The notes below the pieces were generated by a model, which did no database searches, had not been told where the DNA came from, and saw only the letters and a program-made list of their open reading frames with translations. The position numbers were made by a program, and so were the translations under genes. Of a stretch of 64,000 nucleotides of DNA, positions 10,570 through 25,700 are shown piece after piece; position 1 is the first letter of the stretch, and each line of letters begins with the position of its first letter. Source of the stretch: Mastigias papua (taxonomy: Eukaryota > Cnidaria > Scyphozoa > Rhizostomeae > Mastigiidae); the NCBI GenBank assembly GCA_964019165.1, contig OZ025284.1:481501-545500 (forward strand), written 5' to 3'.

Positions 10570-13500
10570 ATGGCCGACATGCTGAAGTCACTTTTACTTG
10601 TTCACATGCTCCATATCGTAATTCACTTATCATGTGGTCTAGTTGCCAACGATTCCATGCCTGGACTGCACCTAGCATTCCATTCAAACAAGTCAAAGGA
10701 ACTGCAGCCATCTGAAAGTGTTAAAATTGATTTTGAGATGATGGCGTCAGATATAAGTTTAGGCCTGCAGAATTTACTGCTTGTAATAGAAGTCCCATAC
10801 CCTATGGTGATATTGAGCTCAGCTAGTAATCAATATGAAAATAGAAGTGAAAGGTATGAGCATTGTATATCACGTAATCAAGGATTTTTCCTGTTTTGTA
10901 TTTCTAATGTTATGGAAATCTGATAATCTAGCGAAACGCAAATTGCATCATCACGATAAGGTTCTATAAACATGGAGGCTTTTCATTCATACTTGTAATA
11001 CTAACTCTGCATTAGGCTAAAAGCCTTTGACATCTCATGGAAAAACGTAAGATATGAGCTTATTGTTTGTCATATTCCAATTGGAACTTCCCTGTCACAA
11101 CCTTAGCTTCAAGTGACTGAAGTAATACTTTTGATCATCACATCAACCCTGTCATCATAGTTGTGATTACTATTGTAAATAGTTGATCATCCCACCATAG
11201 CCTAGGTAGGTATCCTTAGTACCCCTTTGATCCTTCCCCCCTCCCAATTCTAATGTCTCTGCATGTCAACATGATCCATTTCATAAGAAGTTTTATAATT
11301 ATTCATTGAGATTATCAGACAAGTTGAGCAATAAGCATTCAGCATATAAGATGATTTTGCTTTCTGTAGTATTTTGTTGAGTGAAAATGGTAATTATCCA
11401 AAGTATTAAAAAGAAATGTTAGCAACACAAAAAATTACCTTTATAGGATAATGTTGGCCTTCTGTTGTCTTTTCAGTATTCTTAATAAAACATCAAGTCT
11501 TGATGTATCATATGCATCACTGTTGCAAAGAGCAATTGTTTCAGTTGTTCTTAAAACTTCAAAATCATTAGAAAGTCAAGCAAAGGTTTTTGTCAAATAC
11601 AAGATACAGTATGTCTTCAAAGCAGTTAGAAGAGAATTTTCTTTCACAAAGGTTTGTTGAAGTAATTTATTTTGAGCTGTGAAGTTTGTTGTTAACTTGA
11701 GTCAAAACATCCAAGTTTTGGTCTGCTGATAATGTTTAGTTCAAATCTACTCAACATGTGTCAATACCTTGCTTATTTGTAATGTCAAGCTATCATTAAA
11801 AACAAATAAATATCTCTGGTTTTTGTTGCTGTTCTGATCTTGATCTGAATATTAACTTTAATTATTCCTCACATGATTCTTGAAGCATCCCCTTTGATCT
11901 ACCTGATTGACTGATTTACATTGTGATTTGGTTGATTTGGTTGATTGATGGTCTGACTGATTGTACTCTTATGATAGAATTCTTCCTCTCTTGCAAATTA
12001 ACTGTGAGTAATAAAGCTTGTATGTTTTATATAGATCTTGTACACAAAGTCAGTCACTCCTTATCTTCAGCAATCAATTGCAGTGAACCCAACTGCTGTT
12101 GAGGGAGAGGACCTGGTGACTATTGCCATGGTAATCACAAACAATAATGCAACTGTTGGTGCTTACAATGTTACATCACAAATTAATATGACATATGCCA
12201 TCATTTCGAATGTGAATTGTTCAGATGAGAATACAACTTACATTGCTATCAAAAATGGCACAACGTCGATGAAACTTGGGAACTTAAAAGCTCAGCACAG
12301 TATTTATTGTAGGATTCATTTAACAGTTGGGAACAACCTTGAACTTGGTGGAAAACTTATAATTCATTCCATGTTATCATATTACAATAGAGAACCACAT
12401 GATAGCTTATATCCTATTGAAGAGACAGCTGTTCAGTACATAAATGTGTCATCAGTTATCATAGCTGCAAATTCCTCATCAAACCTAAGTAGATTGCAAG
12501 CTGGGGATATTTTCAAATTGTCTCTCACATTTTCCATCCCACGAAGCACTTCAGTTATAGATGTAATAGTCAGATTTCCAACATACAAAATGGAGATTAT
12601 GGGTTCATCAGGAAATAACAGGTAGTGTACTCCTTATGTTTTCTTTTCAGTAGTTATTACGTTATTACCCTATGCAAAATAAGCATAATATAGGATATGG
12701 AGTGGAACCAGGGGACTGGAGAGCTGTAGCTCCTCCACATTATCTAGCCAAATGTACTATGATATAATGTGTTACAAATCCATGAATGAAGTTTTATGTG
12801 TCTAAGCATTAGCTTTGCAAATACAACATAATTCTGGGATTAGAAAGTATCATATTATTATGTTCACATAGAAAGCACTTAAATTAAAATGAGCCATTGA
12901 ATTCAGTCAACTTTCCCCTCCTTACAAATCCATGCTATTTTGGTAGATAGGGGATTGCTGAACTGGAAAATGAAATATTTGTATGGGATGCCAAATTTAT
13001 GTCATAATGACACAGTTTTGTACTGTGGTAATGGGAAATTGTGAAAAATCTGCAAGAATTATACCTAATCAAATGAAGATGGTATGTCTAATGGGAAATG
13101 CATTGATTTCCTTGGAACTGTCCCACAAAATGCTTTGATATGAAACTGTGCCTTTTTTCAATTTCAGTAAACAAAATCAGTACTACCCAGTGGTCACTGT
13201 CTCTTTGATGAATATCTCACATAGCTTTGGTAGTGCCATAGAAAATGGGAGTGTACCAGAGATGAAAATGGCCAATGATTCCATACTGAATGTAAACTAT
13301 GGAGTCATCAAAAGCATTGGTTCAAACACAGGGAATACAGTGGCCTCAGCAATAATAATGCAGTTATTGTTGGAAGTTGCAAATGATTCACTGAATGTCT
13401 TTGGGATAAAAGACAATATAGTTGTGACAACTGGGCATTCACATATGCATCTGCCATTTGTCATTACTGGGCCTGTTTTTTATCCTGTTCTTTCGTTTCA

Positions 13501-13699
13501 AAAGAGTGTCAAGGTGATTTAAAACTATTCACTTCTAGCATTTCAGATTAAAGTAAATAACATTTCATACACATAGTACACAAGGCACCAAGATTTGACA
13601 CAAATGCCAAATAATGTGAGAGAAGCAAACTTTCTCATTCCAGTATGAATATTCAATTGTTGATAGCCGATTCATCAATATATTAATTGATTGGCTAAG

Positions 13700-13748
<49 letters not shown>

Positions 13749-16700
13749 TAGTGATTGATTGATATCTATATCTGTTACGCACTAGTATAATCCACTTTTG
13801 CACAACACATACCTAAATTTAAGGAAATACTGTTATTGCACATTTTGTTTTAAATATGGGTTTTGTTCGGAGCTGTGAAGAAACCGTTATGACCACGCCC
13901 TTTATTTTGCTGTGAGGGATACCAGTTTGTTATAAAACTAATGAAATCGACATTAATTAGCGATTGATCTTCATTGAAAATTGAAAATTGAGAATTGATT
14001 AGCAATGTTTACTGATATCGCTGTTAATACCTCAAGCAAAGCAACTTTTCTTGCAAAGGTCAACGTGTGAATACACTTTTGAGGAGTTGCTAGGTAGTTT
14101 CATCACTGTACACTTTTTCTGTTTACCATTGCATAAATCGGATGCCATTGCACACTACCGTTATATTTGATGTATCCTAGCTGCTTTGTGATTTTATTTC
14201 GATGTCCATCTTACAGATCTTGGATGCCAGTAGAGATTCACCTTTACTTTCATTCACAATTCTAATACGACACTCAAATACGTCGAATGTAGATGCATCG
14301 GATCTCAAAATCGTGGACCTTACCGAAAATATGGTCATATACACTTATGAAGTCATTCCTAATGGCAAAATTGAAGTCAGTCCAAGCAGTTCCTATGTTA
14401 CGACCATAAACATTGCAATTGATCGATTACGAGGTAGGTAAATATTAGAACTGATTGATACGAGGTAGATGGCTGCTTATCATTGTGCATATAAACAGCA
14501 ACGCAATATCTGTACCTTTACAGCGTGGTTATACGATACATTAACTTGAAAATAATTGAAATATTTCTTGCTTTGCTTCTAGTTAGCGACAGTGCGACTG
14601 TTACTTACACAGGAGCATTCTTGAAAGGAGTTCAGGTTTGTGATCCATCCATTTTTATGTTACTTAATAATGAAGATTAGTTTTAACGAATTCATTGAGC
14701 GATGCTTCAATTTCACTCATACATTATTGTTCAGCGAATGAAAAACAATTTGTTCGATATAACGATTGGCGAAAGATTTGGCTTGTCATTGGTACAGTGG
14801 AATTTTGTTATTTTTGAATGGAACTCCAATCATCTTTTGTATTCAGCAGTAGGATTACGATTTGATTTGCAGTAAATATAAGTCACTAGTGAAAGAAAGT
14901 GTAGTGTAAAGCACTAGTTTAGTAAGGAATGGTTCGTTTAGGTCTCTCTCTCTCTTTTTGTGAAAAATTCAAGGTGCAAATTACATGACAATTTTTTCTC
15001 AGAGTTCTTATTTCAAGCGAAAAGCAATTGCATCATGGCGTAGTGTTCAGGTAACTTAAATGGTTTTATTCAAGTTCTACCTAAATAATGAATTTGCAAA
15101 TGTGGTCGATGAGGTGTAAGAAAGTATTAGTACTTTGATGCCTTTGATAATCTCTGAAAGCCTGATGATGATTGATGGCTCTGAGCTTTTTTCGACCAGC
15201 TTCTAACCTTTTTACGACTTCACTGTTTTAGAAATTGTTCCTTGTATGATTTCTTCTCAATCTTTTAGTTGGTGTTCGGTAAATATGAAGGACATTCTAG
15301 GCTATTCATGTTGCTAATTTTCATGGTTCCTTCCCTGACGCACAGGTCAACAATGCCAGAGTTATCACCGGAGAAAGTGAAGAAATCTGCTTGAGTTCAA
15401 CTAAAAAGACTGTTGTTCAGGTATCATCTTGTATTTGATGGTTTTGTTCTGTTTATTAATCATTCCAATCACTTGTTGCTGAAGGAAAATAATCCTGATA
15501 TCACCTTTTCGACAACTTAATTGCGCTGCTTTTCATTTATTTCTTTATCTGTCTTCCATCAAAGATTTATACTCTGCCATTTAAATCTTTATTAAATTGC
15601 AGATATAATGCTGTTTTTAAATATATTTTCAGAAGCCTTTACAATATGTGCTACAGATTTTCATGGGGTATTTTATAAGTTGTTTCTACAGATATTTCAT
15701 ACATAGGTAGTGAAATTTGAATGATGATCTTTTAAGACTGATGAATGTTCTTATTTGTAGTACCAAAAGAGCTACACTATGGTTTTACTTGGAGTTGTTG
15801 CAGGTGTCATTTTTGGAGTTCTCCTTGGATTGCTCGTAATTTTCTGTCTGCGGAAATTTAAGGTTGCTAAAGCGGTAAGGACCTGTATTTCTTCTTTACA
15901 AACATTAGCAATACGAAAAGGGAAATGGCATACCATAACAAGAAGGTAACAAACAACGCATGAGAAAAAAGAAGAGATCTATGTGCTCTATTGTTTGTTT
16001 TATACTAAATATAAATTATTCAAGATTCATTTCTTAATATGTAGTAATATGTATCAATGTCATCAAGTTATAATTGTCTTGTTATGATAAATACCACTAA
16101 TAGCAATTAATCAACTTTTGATTTGTTTCATATAGTTAAAACTGTTTTATATTTATGCATAAGTCATTGTTATAGTACAGTTCATATTTTGTAGAGTATC
16201 GGATACTGTTTGGCTGTTTTTTCGGAGAAGGTAGGGGGTAACTATATGACTTGGACCTGACAGCAAAGCCCCGAGGAAAACTTTTGACAACTACGCCCGA
16301 AAATAACATTCTTTTTACGAGTATTGAAGGGTAACCGCCCCCTCACCCCTCCAGTTGCCTGTAACGCTATCTTCAGACAATGTACCAGCTTTTCTTTGGT
16401 GAGGAAGCTGTGAAAAATTGCTAGTCAAAGGAAATGTAATAGGTAATTGCCAATAGAAGCTGAAAAATAGCCTTGAATTAAAGTTAACTCTGTGTGCAAT
16501 GGATGATGAATTGAATTATCACCGAATGATATCTGCCTATTTGCAGTACGTATTCACAGACATAATGGAGGAAAAACATGTAGTTGCAGAGGCAGAAAAC
16601 CAGAATGTAAATGGCGACCAAAGTAATTTGATTCTATTAGATACGCATAAGATGTACCACACTGGTCACCAAGTGAATCCAGAGCAAAAGTAAGAACAGG

Positions 16701-19700
16701 AACATGACCTCTGAGATATTTTTATCATATCGCTTTTACCTTGCTATCCAGACAGCAAATTATACGATATTCTTAATTAAATCCGCATTTATTTTACATA
16801 ATAGTATGTGCTAGCAGTCTAATTTGGCTACACATCAGAAAAACCATTCATGACCGAGGGTTCGTGAAATCTTGGCTGAGATTGTTGAGAGTAATGCATT
16901 TTAACATAATTATCCAGACGTACATATCATATATATACCCAGTTGGGGAGTTATTTTCGCTAATCATTAAAAAACGGGTACTAATGTTATTGTATTGGAA
17001 CGCTAACAGGTCAAGTTGGTATGATGACGTTAAGTTGTCAATGTTCCGTTTTGACTCCAATTTACTGATCATGTGGAAAGCTAGTCCAATTATGAATGGG
17101 GTAGAAAGACCTATTTGGTGATGTTTGTATTGTTTTATGCTTTCTATCACAAAATAAACTCTAATCGACTGTAATATAGGGGTTTCTTATGTCAATTGCA
17201 TTTTTTTTTGCAGAACTGAATACCAGAAATTGGATCGGCGTAGTTGGGCTTTGATGGTTGCTGCAAAGTATGGCAGAACATCTGCGGAAATAAGTTGTTC
17301 AAGGTTTGATGTCATTGCAAATAGCATGGTGTGCTGTAGACAGACAAAATCAGATGCAAGAGTTTTATTAATCGCCCTCTATTAAGCAAAATCTTGCTTA
17401 CCATCATCTTATCCATCCTATGATTCTATGGCAAATTGTCTTAAACCATTTAACTTGGTATTCTGTAACAAATCTATTCAATGAACGATAGAAACTTGTG
17501 ATAATTTCTCACATGAATAATATCTCTAAAAATGTACCACATATTGCCTTGTTTAGTTGCTTTTTATATTTTGTATTTATATTTTTATCATTATACTTAC
17601 GTAATTACATTTTTACCTGACCATTTATGTAATCAACTAATTCTGATTTTATTCTCATGCAGGAATCTGATTGAGATGCTAGTTCATGGATATGACAATA
17701 GCTTTCACTATTTTGTTGATAGCCTCAGCCAAGCTATTAACATCTTTGCTAGAAGCTTACGATCAAATGGTGACCTGTCGGCTGAAAATCTCCAGAAAGT
17801 ATGAAAAAATAAGACATTAGCCTTTGAAGCACATTGTATCATGGATTTTACACATTACGTATAACTTTATTCACTTTTTCTATGGATTTTATATCTGATT
17901 TTTTGAAACAGTTGCAATGTGTTTTTTATCAATTCAAAGTTCAGGATTGATTTTGTTTCCATTCAGACAAGTGTAATTAGTATTATTTTTACTGAACAGA
18001 GATCTTAGATATCGAAAAATTGTTTCATGTAAATAATTTATTTTGATAATCTCGTTATAAATTACTGAAGGACTTTTTCAACATTCTGAGGCTGTTACAC
18101 CACCATGGAATACATATGGTATTTGATGGCATACCCGCCAAATGTTTGAGAGCCTTGTTAGATCCATTTTCTCCCAACCTAATTGACCAATCATCATGCC
18201 GGATTCTGACCACACATGCTAGGACTAGGCCCATTTTGCATGATGATTGGTCAACTAGGTTGTTGATTATTTCAGTGTCTTTTCGATAGACTGCTTGAAT
18301 AGCTCTAGTTTTCCAATCTAAATCTCTTCCCAATTTTATGACAGATACAATCTGGCATGATTCAAATTAATTCAAAGTTTAATCAGGACGATGAAACTCT
18401 GAAGAACCAAATCATCTCAATGACTGATGATCTTCAACAAGCTGGGAGGAAATATTTGGTTAGTTTCATGTTATTTCTGTTTCTTATTTACTCTACTCTG
18501 CATTTTTATTCTTAAGTTTTAGTACTTTTCCCTTGTTTCTCTTTTTTTATAATATATCCCTCTGTGTTCTTTATTCTTCTTCAAAGAGATAGATTAAAAT
18601 TTCCTGTAAAACATCAGGAAAACTACGAGAGATTGTCTTTACATAAGCCATGTGATCGTATTTAACACCAGCAGGTGTAATTCATGTCTTTAGGTGAGCC
18701 AATCGATTGTCTAAAGGTGATTACTATGATTAAGATGATGCAATCAGGGAGAGTTTTCTTCTTAATCAGAACCAGCAATAAATGAATTGCAGTCTGCAAT
18801 TCAGATTGTTTCCGTAGGCCATGCATCATAGAACAATTGATGGCAAATGGCATTTTGTATTGTTATTCATTCTCCAGGAAGGTCAGTGCTCACTGGTACA
18901 GGGTACAAAAGATAGTTGCTCAGATTTGTTCCATTCAATGTTCCATGCTCCTTCAAAGATCGAAAAAGAAAGAGCTAGAGAACTCAAAAGTGATTTTGCG
19001 GATTTGGAAAGAGTGGCATTCGTCAATGCAAACAGCTTACGGGCACATGCGTTTCTGCATGTCAAACAGAATCAGATCACCCTTAATGGATATGTCAATG
19101 TCCTTGTAAGTTTTCCCCTACTTATTTAGTTTCTTTTTTAATGTTCTTTGATACTTTCTTCTATATCACAGAAATACGACTGTGGAGTCTATGTTGTGTG
19201 GTCTGTGTCTGTTTCTGATGAGCAAAATCCATCAATAATACGCCTCTATATCGTGTAGCATTCCGTGTGTCACGTAATGTATAGTCCATATCAATCCATC
19301 AATTACGTCATGAATCTATTTTTGTTTATGTATGCTCTTCATATATATGAATTGCTTTTCCATTACTAGTCCTAGTTTATTCAGCCCTTTTTCCTTCTTT
19401 AAAAATATCATTTTGTTGTTGTTGATGTAAGAAGTGAAAAATCAGCGAAGAAAATTCAATCTGATCCGGAGATGTATCAAGTGTTACTTCAAGAGAGCTC
19501 TCAAGATTCGACAAAAAATGACGCATGACCAATGCTTTCATCATAGAGCTAAATGTGATTGGTCAATATCAGCCTTGTAGTCACATGATATCTTTTTGGT
19601 AGGTTTGGTCGCAGAAAATCTTTTACCTTTGGTGTCAATGGATGTCAAAGAAGCTTCGAAGGGAACTGGACATTCTCCAAAGGTCATTCCTTGTTACTGA

Positions 19701-22700
19701 ATATTGCATTTTTACAAGTTCCATTGAATTCGCGAGGTTCTATTAGTTGGGTATAAAAATTGGTATTGATCGGAAGATATTGTAAATTATGGTTGATCGT
19801 GGAATTGTTAATGGTTACAAGTACTGGATTATAAGTCATATTAGTGGAGCTGATAGATTTTGAAATATATCTCCTCCTGAGTTTACGATAATTGTCATAT
19901 TTATTATATTTGGATATTCAATTTCTTTATCATTATATCCCTGTTATAGGAGACGATCCATAACTGATTCTGATATAAAAACACTCAGTTCAAATATCGA
20001 CTATATTTTCAAACAAGAAGAGGTCTCTTATGAGCAAGAATTACACAGAAAAGCTATGGCTCTCGAGAAGGAATCATATTTTGACTTTTGGACATTCTTT
20101 AAAACTTTGGTATGTCATATTACACTGCAGTTATTGTGAATACCACTCATTTGTCCGCGCAATAAAAATTGTCAAGCTTCCGGAGATCTTCTTTGAACTC
20201 AGTCATGAAACATTCACGCACTTTAATACGCCATATTCATGTTTAGTAAAATAACAGTTGCACTTTTTTTCTTTTTAGAATACAACATGCGTATATGAGA
20301 ATGTTTTTCATCTTACATCCTATCTTAATGTGTTTTGCAAAATAACTTGATATCAGTGTCGACCTTTTCACACAGAAATTTCAGTCAACATGATTTCCAC
20401 GACTTTTTAACATCGATTGGGCGTTAGTTGTTGGAGTTTTTTTGTAATTGTCAACGTAATGCGTTCTTGCTCTTTTCTATTCTTTAGTTATTGAAAAATT
20501 ACTAAATTTTGATGTTTAATTTTAGGATGTTGAACTAAAAGAACAATTAAAGGCCCTCAATATTCAACCACACCAAGGGTCTTCAAGGTTACACAAAGGT
20601 GAATTATTTCTTATTTATTATTATTGTCTTATCTTTTTTCCCATCTTCATCACTAATACTTATCATCCATTCTATATTGTTGTCTTCTCTTTCCTAAGAA
20701 CCCTTTACATGGATCATTTCTACAAGAAACGCATATTCCAAGTCATGGCATTGATTTCTTGTCTCATATTTATCTATAGCTGTCATGCTACTTTAGAATA
20801 AATTTGTCCGCAAAGTGTTGATACTTTATTGATATTATTACAGACGTTACAAGAAATCTCAGCAGTTCCTTCGGGTAAATAAATATCCTCGAGACAGATT
20901 CTGAATCAATGTGACCAAAGAATTTATTTTACAGATACCTTGGATGTTATTAAGAAGCGATACGACTTGTTTGCTAACAAAATAAAAGTATTTTTGGAAA
21001 AACATGAACAACATCAGAGTGAAGTAAGACTTATCATTTAAAAGATTTTCCAATGAAGCTATGAACTATGAATGGTTGCATGTCAGATGTCTTTGCTGAC
21101 TATCATATACTATATTTCATATCTTTACACTGATGTTCTTCCATACAATATACTCGTGGAAGAATTCATGGTAGCATATCATTTTGGTCTGTTTGATTGA
21201 CGACAGATTGACAGATGACAGACTAACAGATGATGATTGACAAATGACAGATTGCTCACAATGCTGTATTTACTCGCTGTACTTATTATCAGCAGAAGTT
21301 TCAATATTCAACAATCCCATTTACTCATCATATTCCCCTAATTTACATCTGGTTTCTAAAGCTAATCATCATTTTAGACAGTTCCTCTGATTTTCTGAAG
21401 GATAGAATGGAAGAATATAATTGAAGCGTATGATGATTGTGTCTATGTCTTGTGTTCTGTAGATGTTTACAAGGACATTAAGCCTGATAGGAGGTGTTGC
21501 AACGCAACATTTAAAAGACATAACTGGAAATATTGAGCTTCTTGTCATGAAATATTTCTCCCAGAATCCTTGTAAGTGTCCACATATCTATTGCATTAAC
21601 TCTTTTATACGAGTGCAACCTATAAACTACTTTTATTATCACAAAGTACTAAGGAAGTGAGAAAGCAAGAAATTATATCAAGTCAAACAACATAAGAATT
21701 TGCGTAACGTGTGTGTAATGATTTAAATAATTGCTGTCCAGTTGCTTATCTATTGATCTTATACTGTTTCTTGGCGTAATTTATTGGTCCTAGACAGCTT
21801 ATTTGTATGTATGCATTTTTTTGGGTAATGTCTTTATGTTAACATGAGATTTTTGTATTTTTATGTTGATACAATTTCAAATTTCATTCATTTGTCAGGT
21901 AGTATTAGTGGCAGCGTCGAATGATGATGTCATTACATTTAACTTCACTGCAAACATTATGTTTCAACCAATTAAATCAAAAGAAATCAAAGCAGAGAGA
22001 ACCTATCAATATTGTATTTAATAAATATATTACAGTTTATATTTTTATTTGTATATCTCACGTATTTAGACATTTACAAATCACATCTTGTAGCAACTAA
22101 AATGCGGGAGCAAAATTCTCTTGAAAACGATTCAAGCAGCCAAGATGTTGAAAATTCCTCGAAAAAGGAAACAATGAAAGTGATTTTGGAATGTCTGGAA
22201 GATGTGCAGGCTGATTTTGGTGAGGCACAAAATACAAACGATGCAATCGTGGAGGACTTTATAGAAGAAATTCAGGTAAGATTCGAATATAGAAGTGTAA
22301 ACGTCACATGGCAAAGTCCATAATCAAACAACTGGATAGCCTCTGCTTGAAGTGCAGGTCAATTTGACAGTAATTCTATTTGCTATTTGGATGGATAGGT
22401 ACACAGGGAATGCCACATATCCGATTAGACAAGAGTTTCTGGCCTGTAATATATCCATTACAGCTAATATTTATATCACGATATAACAATTTTTATATCA
22501 CTGATAGCTTATTGATAAAAGAAAAAATACTCCGATGAGAGCAACGTTAGAAAACGATCTTACAACCATCAAATTAGGATTATAGAACTTGCATCATATG
22601 TCGCCATTTGTCTTAATCAAATTTTCTACTTGTATTGAAACAGAGCGCAAGAGAAGACATTCAACAGATGCTATCAGGCATTTTGCAAGAAACTGATAAA

Positions 22701-25700
22701 TTAATTGATGAGCCAATTGTACAATGCAGATTTCAATTCAAGTAATATATTGTCGTTTTTTAAATTTTTTCCTGGCTATATCTTATGTTTCATTATCTGA
22801 AGAGATTAGAAAGCAATTGTAAATGAAATCAGACCAAGTCTTGTCTACATTACATCTGACTTCTTTTCTTTTCTTTTCAATTCTAAGATTTTTTTGCCAC
22901 AATTTGAGGAAAACAGATAAGATTTGTTTTTCTGTAAAAGTCGAAATTTCCAATTTATTATAATTGTGTAGTAACCTGATTTTACTGGCATCTGTCAAAT
23001 TATCTAAAGCAAGACAAAATTAAAGCAAAGTTTTCCCTTTCCAATCCTGATGTTTTATATTACTTTGATATTTTTATGCCACTTTGTTTATAAATAAAAT
23101 TCAAGGTACAATTCAAGGTACAATTCAATTCTAAAGAAACATAATTCTCTCCACAGATCATTACTTTATTTTCTACGGGATCTTTCCCTCCCGAAAATCA
23201 AATCAATTCTTGAAAATTGGAGTATGCACCTTCATTTGACATTAACGGACGTGTAAGTATTGGTCTCTCTTTGGGAATCAGAGGTTAAAAGTCATCTTTA
23301 AAATAACTTTAAATAAAATTTGAGGCTTATTGTTTGTAACGTTGGTTCCAAGCAAACTCTAAAAATTTCACAGTCGATGTTAGAAATGAGAAGCCGACAG
23401 TTCCTTGTAGATGGCATTGTTTGTATTATTGTTAAGGCTTAATCCCCTTCAATTTCATTAGTTGGTTTATCATTTACACCAACACTTTAATTCTCTCTAA
23501 TTTAAGCTAGATGTCTCAATCGAAACCTTGCAAAATCGAAAAATATTTACGTGGGCTATCGGAGATTTTTGTTGCATTGGTAGGAAGGTGACAGTTTATA
23601 AAAGTGACACAGGGTTCATAGCTATAACATGAATCAAATTTCCCTGACTTTTCCCTGACTTTTCCCTGATTGATGGTCAAAAATACCCTCTTTTTCCTTG
23701 ACCACAATTGCACAATTTTATAAAAAACTAAAGAAGATAGTAGACTTGTCATTCAGAAAGATGACATATCGGAGGCAAAATCAATTTTTATTAGTCTTTC
23801 AAAATATGACTTTGTACAATCCTTTCGTAGAACCATTTGCTTCAACAACCACGTGGTTTCAATAAACAAATACCTGAAGAACTTCGAATTGAATGAAGTG
23901 TTTCATAGCAGCAAAAATAAAATCTCATAAAAGAGCCATCCAAAGACAATTTCAAAAGAGATAAGATGCTAGCATAATGCTGGGCTGAATTTTGACAGTT
24001 CTCTGACTCATTACAAGAGGACCCATAAAGAATAAAATGAAAAGATACACAATACATACTACTTCAAGATCACATAAGTTGTAAACAAATTTCAAATCAA
24101 ACAGGCATGAGTGAGAAAAATAGGAGCTAAACTTTTATCATTGGATTGAAAGGACATTTAGCAGTACTTTTTATGCACTTCAGACCTACCACAAGCAGAG
24201 CAAGAAAAATCAATGCAACTGATCTGCTTTTCAGAAACTTTTAGAGCTGCTAACTGGCATCAAAGCTCACAAGCAACAAACAGATCCTGATAAAAAGAAT
24301 ATGAAATAATCTACTCTCAAGTACCAAATAACGGTTTTCTCCAGCTTATCAATTTTTCGATTTGTTCCGACCTCTTGGACCTAATTAGGACCTCCTGTTT
24401 ATTAATTTTGAAAGAGAATAAGTCTTTCGAACTAATTTATGAAGATTTTATGAAGATTTTTGGTGAACAGTCCTAAGTAGACAGGTGCTTCAGAATTTAT
24501 TTTAGCTTGATGTTCTATGACGTCGTAGCTGGACAAACTGAAATATGTTGCAATAATTCGTTGAAAACTATTTGCTGTAAAGTAACAGCAAATGGAGCTA
24601 AAATGTATATTTCATACCATTTAATATTTCATACCATATAATATTTCATACCAGAAGTAAAGCGTATTTTACAACATATGCTCCAACCTCCTTCTCGCAG
24701 TGACTAAATAATTTGTTTTCCCTGACTTTTCCCTGACTGGGATGAAAATTATAAAAAGCTCCCTGACTATTCCAGGTTTTCACTAACTTTTCGTAAAAAT
24801 TGCCTATTTTCCAGGTTTTCCAGGTTCAGTATGAACCCTATGACAGTAATTTGATGTCGTCGAGGTGTTAAAAGCTCTTATTAACAAACGTGATTCTGTT
24901 TTCTAATATATTGACCTTTTCCAGGTACATGAGGAAGGACTTGAAGAATTGGTCTGAAATAGCATCCAAGAAAGTGGATGATAGTGAGAAAGAAAATGTA
25001 AGAGAGTTATGATTATTAATCAATGTTAAGTCACTAATTTTTGACCGAATGTTGGAATGAGAGCTATTTAATTTTCATGAGTTTCATCCTGGTATAATAT
25101 GAACATCAACAGGGCATCGTAATTTTTTTATTTCATTATAGCTCGAAAAAGCGGAACATTCTCTAAGCACAATCAAAAGATTTTTTAACGCTGTTTTTAA
25201 CGCTGAGGAGTGTTGAACGAAAAAAGCTTTTCAGCATGTTCAAAGAATGTTCCTGCTTTTCCGAGCTATAGTGAAGTTCTATTGTACCAATAGACTATTC
25301 AAATAATTTTTATTCAACTACGTTATCACTACTGAACCTTTCTCTGTATTCCTCTATCTTTTAATTTCTTGACCACTTTCCCTGATCTTTTCACTTTTCT
25401 AATTATCAAAATCTTTTCAGTAGAGCACAATTTAGTCTTACAAATTAGATTATTTGCCAAGGGAATATCTTAAATTAAACTGAGAAACTGAGCAATTAAA
25501 AATTCATATTTTTCGGAGTAGTTCTTTTTTAATTCATGTGTCGTGTTTAGGTTATCTACTGGTTCAAACCTATCGACTCCATCACAAATAGTGAATTCCA
25601 AGAGACGAAAAGAGGCTTTGCAGATTTTGTTCAAAGGCAGACAAAAGTGAGTGAGGGTTTTCCCTTTCGTCCTACAACGTTCTGTACGCTTGCTGTCCTT

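Noticed and set aside
20844..20874. Possible small exon (AG before, GTAAAT after) in the EVC2-like gene
   Set aside because: Every phase combination with its neighbours runs into a stop codon; joining 20598 directly to 20935 keeps the frame.
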